DNA from: Cellvibrionaceae bacterium
Lineage (GTDB): Bacteria; Pseudomonadota; Gammaproteobacteria; Pseudomonadales; Cellvibrionaceae
Reading direction: 5' to 3'
Length of the DNA: 10,796 nucleotides
Assembly (NCBI GenBank): GCA_025800435.1
Contig: JAOXRV010000274.1
Location: forward strand, 1 to 10,796
The position numbers and the translations under genes are program-made. Below, piece by piece: positions 6,597-10,796 of this stretch (its first letter is position 1; each line of letters starts with the position of its first letter). Below the pieces are notes generated by a model that was given only the letters and a program-made list of their open reading frames with translations, did not search any database and was not told the DNA's origin.

Positions 6597-7985
6597 ATGA
6601 GCCACGACACCCAAACCATCAACCGCCTGGATAAAGACCACCACTTGCACCCCTGGCAGATCTTTGATGTCTTCCGCGATGAGGGCGCCCTGCCCATTGC
6701 CCGCGGCGAGGGCTGCTATATCATCGACAGCGATGGCAATAAATACTTCGATGCGGTGGGTGGTCTGTGGTGTAACAATATTGGCCTGGGACGCAAAGAG
6801 ATGGCCGAGGCGATTGCCGAGCAGGCCTTGCAGATGTCCTACGCCAGCCCGTTTGTGGACCTCACCAATATACCGGCGGCCAAACTGGCGGCCAAACTGG
6901 CCGAGCTGGCGCCGGGCGATTTGAACCGGGTATTTTTTACCTGCGGCGGCTCTACCGCGGTGGACACCGCCTTGCGCATGATTCACTACTACCAGAACTG
7001 TCGCGGTAAGCCCGATAAAAAACACATTATCTCGCGTATCAACTCCTATCACGGCTCGACCTACGCGGCCATGTCGATCGGCGGCAAGCCCGGTGACCAC
7101 CCGCCGGAGTTTGACTATATCAGCGATACCATTCACCACCTGGGCTACCCCAACTACTACCGCTGCGCCGCCCCCGGCATGAGCGAGGCGGAGTTTGTCG
7201 ACAGCCTGGTGCAAGAGTTTGAAGACAAAATTACCGAACTTGGCAGCGATAAGGTGGCCGCCTATTTTGCCGAACCAATTATGGGCGCCGGTGGGGTGAT
7301 TGTACCACCCGAGGGCTATAACAAGCGTATGTATGAGGTTTGCCAGCGCCACGATATTTTGTATGTGGCCGATGAGGTAGTTACCGCCTTTGGCCGCCTG
7401 GGCCACTGGTTTGCCAGCGAGGCCGAATTTGGTTTTGTGCCGGATATGATCACCTGCGCCAAGGGCCTAAGCTCTGGCTACCAGCCACTCGGTGCGCTGC
7501 TGTTTTCTGACACCATATGGGCAGTGCTCGATGCAGCCGACTCGGGCCGCTGCTTTGCTCACGGCTTTACCTACTCTGGCCACCCGGTGGCCTGTGCGGC
7601 GGCGCTGAAAAACATCGAGATTATGGAACGCGAGCGGCTGCTCGATAACGTTAAAGAGGTTGGCCCCTATCTCGAACAGCAGCTAAAAACTTTGGAGGAC
7701 CTGCCCATTGTCGGCCAGGTGCGCGGACGAAAGTTAATGGTCTGTGTGGAGTATGTTAAAGACAAGGCCACTAAGGCATTGTTCGATGAGGAATTGGACA
7801 TCGGCAAACGGGTTTCTAACCACGCCGATGCATTGGGCCTGATTACCCGGGCCATTGTGCACCTCAATGTAATGTCGCCACCGCTGACCATGAGCCGCGA
7901 AGATGTGGATTTTGTGGTAAGTACCTTGCGCCAGGCGATCGAGCTGACCATTGCCGACTTGAAGGCCGAGGGTTTGCTCGACTAA
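6597..7985 (+). CDS. Class III PLP-dependent aminotransferase (omega-transaminase type)
   Basis: The 462-aa protein has full-length class III aminotransferase architecture. YFDAVGGLWCNNIGLGRKE and FTCGGSTAVDTALRM are the N-terminal substrate and phosphate-binding segments. SYHGSTYAAMSIGG is the cofactor-stacking region. DEVVTAFGRLG contains D259, which holds the pyridine nitrogen. CAKGLSSGYQPLGA contains K289, the Schiff-base lysine, and THGFTYSGHP-like residues (AHGFTYSGHPVAC) complete the dimer-interface phosphate site. These features fit omega-amino acid or amine:pyruvate transaminases (putrescine, beta-alanine, taurine types); the amino donor cannot be told from sequence. The ATG is preceded by AGGG at 8 nt. 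Its proximity to the LuxR-type regulator suggests inducible amine catabolism. The gene ends 26 nt before a palindromic element that probably terminates transcription. Confidence 0.92.
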   Translation: MSHDTQTINRLDKDHHLHPWQIFDVFRDEGALPIARGEGCYIIDSDGNKYFDAVGGLWCNNIGLGRKEMAEAIAEQALQMSYASPFVDLTNIPAAKLAAKLAELAPGDLNRVFFTCGGSTAVDTALRMIHYYQNCRGKPDKKHIISRINSYHGSTYAAMSIGGKPGDHPPEFDYISDTIHHLGYPNYYRCAAPGMSEAEFVDSLVQEFEDKITELGSDKVAAYFAEPIMGAGGVIVPPEGYNKRMYEVCQRHDILYVADEVVTAFGRLGHWFASEAEFGFVPDMITCAKGLSSGYQPLGALLFSDTIWAVLDAADSGRCFAHGFTYSGHPVACAAALKNIEIMERERLLDNVKEVGPYLEQQLKTLEDLPIVGQVRGRKLMVCVEYVKDKATKALFDEELDIGKRVSNHADALGLITRAIVHLNVMSPPLTMSREDVDFVVSTLRQAIELTIADLKAEGLLD

Positions 7986-8011
7986 TACCGCACGGTAAAT
8001 ACTAAGCCACC

Positions 8012-8159
8012 CTAGCAGGCTGTTGAAAAACTACCTGCGTTGCTTCAGCGGCGTTAAAAATGGGCTCAAAATGCTCATTTATCACCTATAAACTCCGCTT
8101 TTTCGCCCATTTTTGCCTTGCTGAAGCTGCCTCGCAAACGTTTTTCAACAGCCTGCTAG
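8012..8159. repeat. 148-bp palindromic element with 20-bp terminal inverted repeats (MITE-like)
   Basis: CTAGCAGGCTGTTGAAAAAC (8012-8031) is a perfect inverted repeat of 8140-8159. The palindrome continues imperfectly inward: GCTTCAGC (8042-8049) pairs with GCTGAAGC (8120-8127), and AAAAATGGGC (8056-8065) with GCCCATTTTT (8105-8114), leaving a central loop of about 39 nt. It encodes no protein. CTAG occurs at both outer ends, which may be either part of the repeat or a 4-bp target duplication; IS5-group transposons use YTAR targets such as CTAG. From memory, similar GGCTGTTGAAAAA palindromes are dispersed between genes in other gammaproteobacteria, but I could not verify this. Lying between convergent genes, the folded RNA would also act as a bidirectional terminator. 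Confidence 0.75.
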
Positions 8160-10796
8160 ATAATCATACTGTTATCGCCAAACAACAGGGTGTTCTCCCA
8201 GGGGTTTTGTTGCAGGTCCAGTAGTTCATTAACATCGTCGTTGCTGGCCTGTTGCAAACCACTAGCGGGCACTGACAGCTGCGACCCACCGGTACTTTGC
8301 TGCAGCAGTTGATCGAGGCTATCGGGTTCGCCAAAGTCTAAAATATCGCCCAGGCTGAGTGCAGCTGTGCCGAGCATTACAGCGGGCTCGGTATCTAGCT
8401 TGAATGCCTCGCCCTTAAAGGTGCTGGTAGTGCTTTGTAGCGCCGGCATTTGCAGCGTGGCATTATCGGGCTCAAGCAGCCCTGTCAGTTTCGGGCTCTG
8501 CTCGTCTTCAACTGTGGCTTGGCGCGCAATGCTAAGGGGGCTAACCGTAACGCCAAGGCGACTGACATTAAAGGTTAGGGTGGCATCGCTCTGAGCCGGC
8601 TCGTCACTATTGGTCGAAATATCGCCATCGCGGTCGCGCAAGCTGAAGCTAAAGTACTCGGACACACTGCTGGTGACCTGGTAGCTGGCCTCGTAGGCGT
8701 AATCGCCGCTGACCATATCCACCGTCAGCACTGCGCCAAGGGCGGTGGTTAAGCTCAGGCTCTGGCCCGCAATCACTTGATTGCTTACGGTATTGGTAAT
8801 TTCATTATTGGCGCGGTCGTAGCGATAGAGCACATCGTCGCTGCTATCGTTCGGGGTATCGCGGCGGTCGACAAACTCTAGAATAATGCCGCCATCGGCA
8901 CCAAATTGGCCACCCAGATTACCCAGTAGGTTACCTTCCACTAAAGGCAGCTCCACTGTATCTTGCAGGGCATCATCCAAGTCATTGAGATTGAGCACCT
9001 GGGTGGCATCGGTGTTTTGCCCTACCGTGCCGGCACCGTCGTCAAAGGCACCATCGTAGGCAATAGGATTGAGGCTGCCAAGAGTTACCCCCGGACCCAT
9101 ACCGAAAGAGAAGGCGGTGATTTTATTGGCGATAAGAAAGTTACTCCAAATACTCTCCTCGCCGCTTTGGATACCGTCATCATAATCGGCGCCCGACTGG
9201 TTGAAGTTGATCAGGGCGTTGACGTTACCATCACTGCGATTGGGCAGGCCATCAGACAAAAAGTAGAGCACGTTATTAGCCCCGTTGAGCATATTGCCAT
9301 TATTACCCGCGCTGTACGCCTCTTGCGCAACAGCCAGGGCGGCATCGTAGTTGGTGGCACTGCCAGCGCTTAGGCCATTGATAGTGGTTTTAGCGGAGCC
9401 GGAATCTTGCCAATAACTGCCCACCTGGGCGGCGGTGTTATTAAAGGTGACAATATTAACCCTGACCTCGCCGTTGTCCTCGTAGGTATCGATCAGTTTA
9501 TTGATCGCTTGTTTGGCCAGCACCAGGCGATTCGCATCATTCATACTGCCAGAAAGATCCAGAATAATGCTGACATTGGTACGCGCAGGCGGCACATCGA
9601 TCTGCCGAGCAATACTGCTCACCTCGGGTGAGTCATCTTCGACGGAGACATTAAAGTTAGAACTGACTGCTGGGTGAACGCCATCGCTAACGCTTACCTC
9701 AAACTGTAGATCGTGCACATCTTCCTGGTCGATACCGGCGTGATCGATTGCGCGCTGCAGCGTTACCGTGTAATCGTAACTGTGACTACCGCCATTACTC
9801 ACCGGGTTGGATAACACCACCGAGGCAACGGCAACGCTATTACTTCCGTCTTGAGAACTGCCGCTTAGGGTCAGGGTATTGCTATCGTACACCCAAGTCA
9901 CCGCCTGCCCATCTACGGTAATCCCACTGGGGCCGCTTAGGCTAATGCTAAATGGGTTATTATCGCCGGCATCGTCAAAACTGATGGTGCCGGTAGCACT
10001 GGCCGAGTCAGTGCTGTCATCAGGGGTGCCGGTAGTATCGGGCAGGCCTGCTGGGCTGATCCCCTCTTCGGAGACGGTGGCATTATCGGCATTGAGGTTG
10101 GTCGGCCGTTCATCATCATCAACAATGGTGGCGGTGCCGGTATCGCTGTAGTCCACCCCTAAACTGGTGAGGGTTGCAGCCAGGGTAAAGTCCTCATCCA
10201 CCTCATCGAGCAGATCGTCCACGGTGTTGGTGCGCACCTGAATCAGTTGATCACCACCACTGGTCAAATTGATAATACCGTTAGCCGGCACCGCCAACCA
10301 AGCCCCAGAGCTGCCAAAGCGATATTGGTAATTATCTGGCTGGCCACTGTTGTAGTCTTCTGGGCTTAGGGCACTGCCCTCATTTAGGCTAAGGGCAAGC
10401 TGACTGCCGGGCGCGGCACCATTTATCAACACCCCAAAGATTGCATCATCCCCTTCTGGCACTGTGATATCGCCAAGGCCTGTGGTAGCAGCACCGACGT
10501 TAACGGTTGGTTCAGTGGTATCGTTAATTAAACCGGTGCCGGTATCGCTGGCCGAAGTGCCATTGCTATCGAGATCGGCCTGTAAGCTAAAGTTCTCTTG
10601 CACCTCATCCAGCGCATCGGTGAGAGTATTGACCCGCACTTGAATCAGCTGATCGCCGCCAGCGGGCAGATCGATCACGCCATTGCCGGGCATATTGACC
10701 CAGGCGCCGGTATTGCCTAAGCGGTATTGATAATCCTCTGGGTTGCCGCCGTTAAAGTCTAGCGGCTGGGCCGCGCTGCCATCGCTTAGGGCCAGG
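8156..10796 (-). CDS. C-terminal part of a large calx-beta/VWA surface protein, probably type I secreted (partial)
   Basis: The frame is open from the right edge, giving 879 C-terminal residues (numbered here from the first complete codon at 10795). Residues 1 to about 228 are calx-beta-like repeats with a 134-residue period: DYQYRLG..GAW and NYQYRFG..GAW are 402 nt apart, each followed by GGDQLIQVR and a DEV.E.F acidic segment that would bind calcium. A T1SS-143/cadherin-like domain follows (VSEEGISPAGLPDT onward). A von Willebrand A domain starts near residue 408 with MIDAS DLSGS (D413) and DGLPN. Then come a GNLLGNLGGQFGADGG linker, and a C-terminal LSLGDILDFGE..SLDQLLQQ segment resembling type I secretion targeting regions. 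No RTX nonapeptides are seen. Family proteins mediate adhesion or biofilm. The N-terminus is outside the window. The TAG stop (8158-8156) lies in the end of the palindromic element. Confidence 0.82.
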   Translation of the reverse strand, partial: LALSDGSAAQPLDFNGGNPEDYQYRLGNTGAWVNMPGNGVIDLPAGGDQLIQVRVNTLTDALDEVQENFSLQADLDSNGTSASDTGTGLINDTTEPTVNVGAATTGLGDITVPEGDDAIFGVLINGAAPGSQLALSLNEGSALSPEDYNSGQPDNYQYRFGSSGAWLAVPANGIINLTSGGDQLIQVRTNTVDDLLDEVDEDFTLAATLTSLGVDYSDTGTATIVDDDERPTNLNADNATVSEEGISPAGLPDTTGTPDDSTDSASATGTISFDDAGDNNPFSISLSGPSGITVDGQAVTWVYDSNTLTLSGSSQDGSNSVAVASVVLSNPVSNGGSHSYDYTVTLQRAIDHAGIDQEDVHDLQFEVSVSDGVHPAVSSNFNVSVEDDSPEVSSIARQIDVPPARTNVSIILDLSGSMNDANRLVLAKQAINKLIDTYEDNGEVRVNIVTFNNTAAQVGSYWQDSGSAKTTINGLSAGSATNYDAALAVAQEAYSAGNNGNMLNGANNVLYFLSDGLPNRSDGNVNALINFNQSGADYDDGIQSGEESIWSNFLIANKITAFSFGMGPGVTLGSLNPIAYDGAFDDGAGTVGQNTDATQVLNLNDLDDALQDTVELPLVEGNLLGNLGGQFGADGGIILEFVDRRDTPNDSSDDVLYRYDRANNEITNTVSNQVIAGQSLSLTTALGAVLTVDMVSGDYAYEASYQVTSSVSEYFSFSLRDRDGDISTNSDEPAQSDATLTFNVSRLGVTVSPLSIARQATVEDEQSPKLTGLLEPDNATLQMPALQSTTSTFKGEAFKLDTEPAVMLGTAALSLGDILDFGEPDSLDQLLQQSTGGSQLSVPASGLQQASNDDVNELLDLQQNPWENTLLFGDNSMII

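Noticed and set aside
6459..7406. 315-codon open frame antisense to the aminotransferase
   Set aside because: It lies opposite a gene with complete catalytic motifs, its translation is low-complexity Val/Gly/Ala typical of a GC-biased shadow frame, and it shows no domain.
8963..9373. 136-codon plus-strand frame opposite the VWA domain
   Set aside because: The opposite strand has the clear MIDAS-containing VWA frame; this frame has no ribosome site or recognisable motif.

Overview
The window looks like chromosomal DNA of a Gram-negative, probably marine, gammaproteobacterium. This rests on moderate GC, a Sec-exported protein, a membrane-anchored PQQ/cytochrome c enzyme, AraC and LuxR regulators, and a large type I-secreted adhesin-like protein. 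The genus is not resolved; a Cellvibrionales-like lineage is only a guess. There are seven near-complete or partial large genes plus one gene start at the left edge, and no RNA gene, CRISPR array or transposase was found.

Layout. Positions 1-85 (minus) hold the first 28 codons of an exported protein. At 202-1224 (minus) is an AraC regulator with an arabinose-binding-like N-terminal domain. It is divergent from a two-gene plus-strand unit: a YtcJ-type amidohydrolase (1357-3108) and a COG0523/CobW GTPase metallochaperone (3124-4038). The shared upstream region carries two ATGCTAG boxes exactly 21 bp apart, the spacing expected for AraC half-sites. Converging on the GTPase is a membrane-anchored PQQ-type sugar/sorbosone dehydrogenase fused to cytochrome c (4055-5560, minus, GTG start). 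It is divergent from a LuxR-type regulator (5669-6529), followed by a class III aminotransferase (6597-7985). A 148-bp palindromic element (8012-8159) separates the aminotransferase from the C-terminal 879 residues of a calx-beta/VWA surface protein (minus), which runs off the right edge.

How the parts may work together. The AraC-amidohydrolase-GTPase block reads as an inducible hydrolase with its own metal-delivery protein. The exported protein downstream of araC may be an outer-membrane component such as a TonB-dependent receptor. The LuxR-aminotransferase pair reads as a regulated amine or amino-acid transamination unit, and the PQQ/cytochrome c enzyme as a periplasmic oxidation feeding the respiratory chain. 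A single catabolic theme (amide hydrolysis, alcohol/aldehyde oxidation, deamination) is possible but not shown. The most notable non-coding feature is the palindromic element, which has CTAG at both ends, appears to have landed on the TAG stop codon of the surface-protein gene, and probably also serves as a bidirectional terminator.
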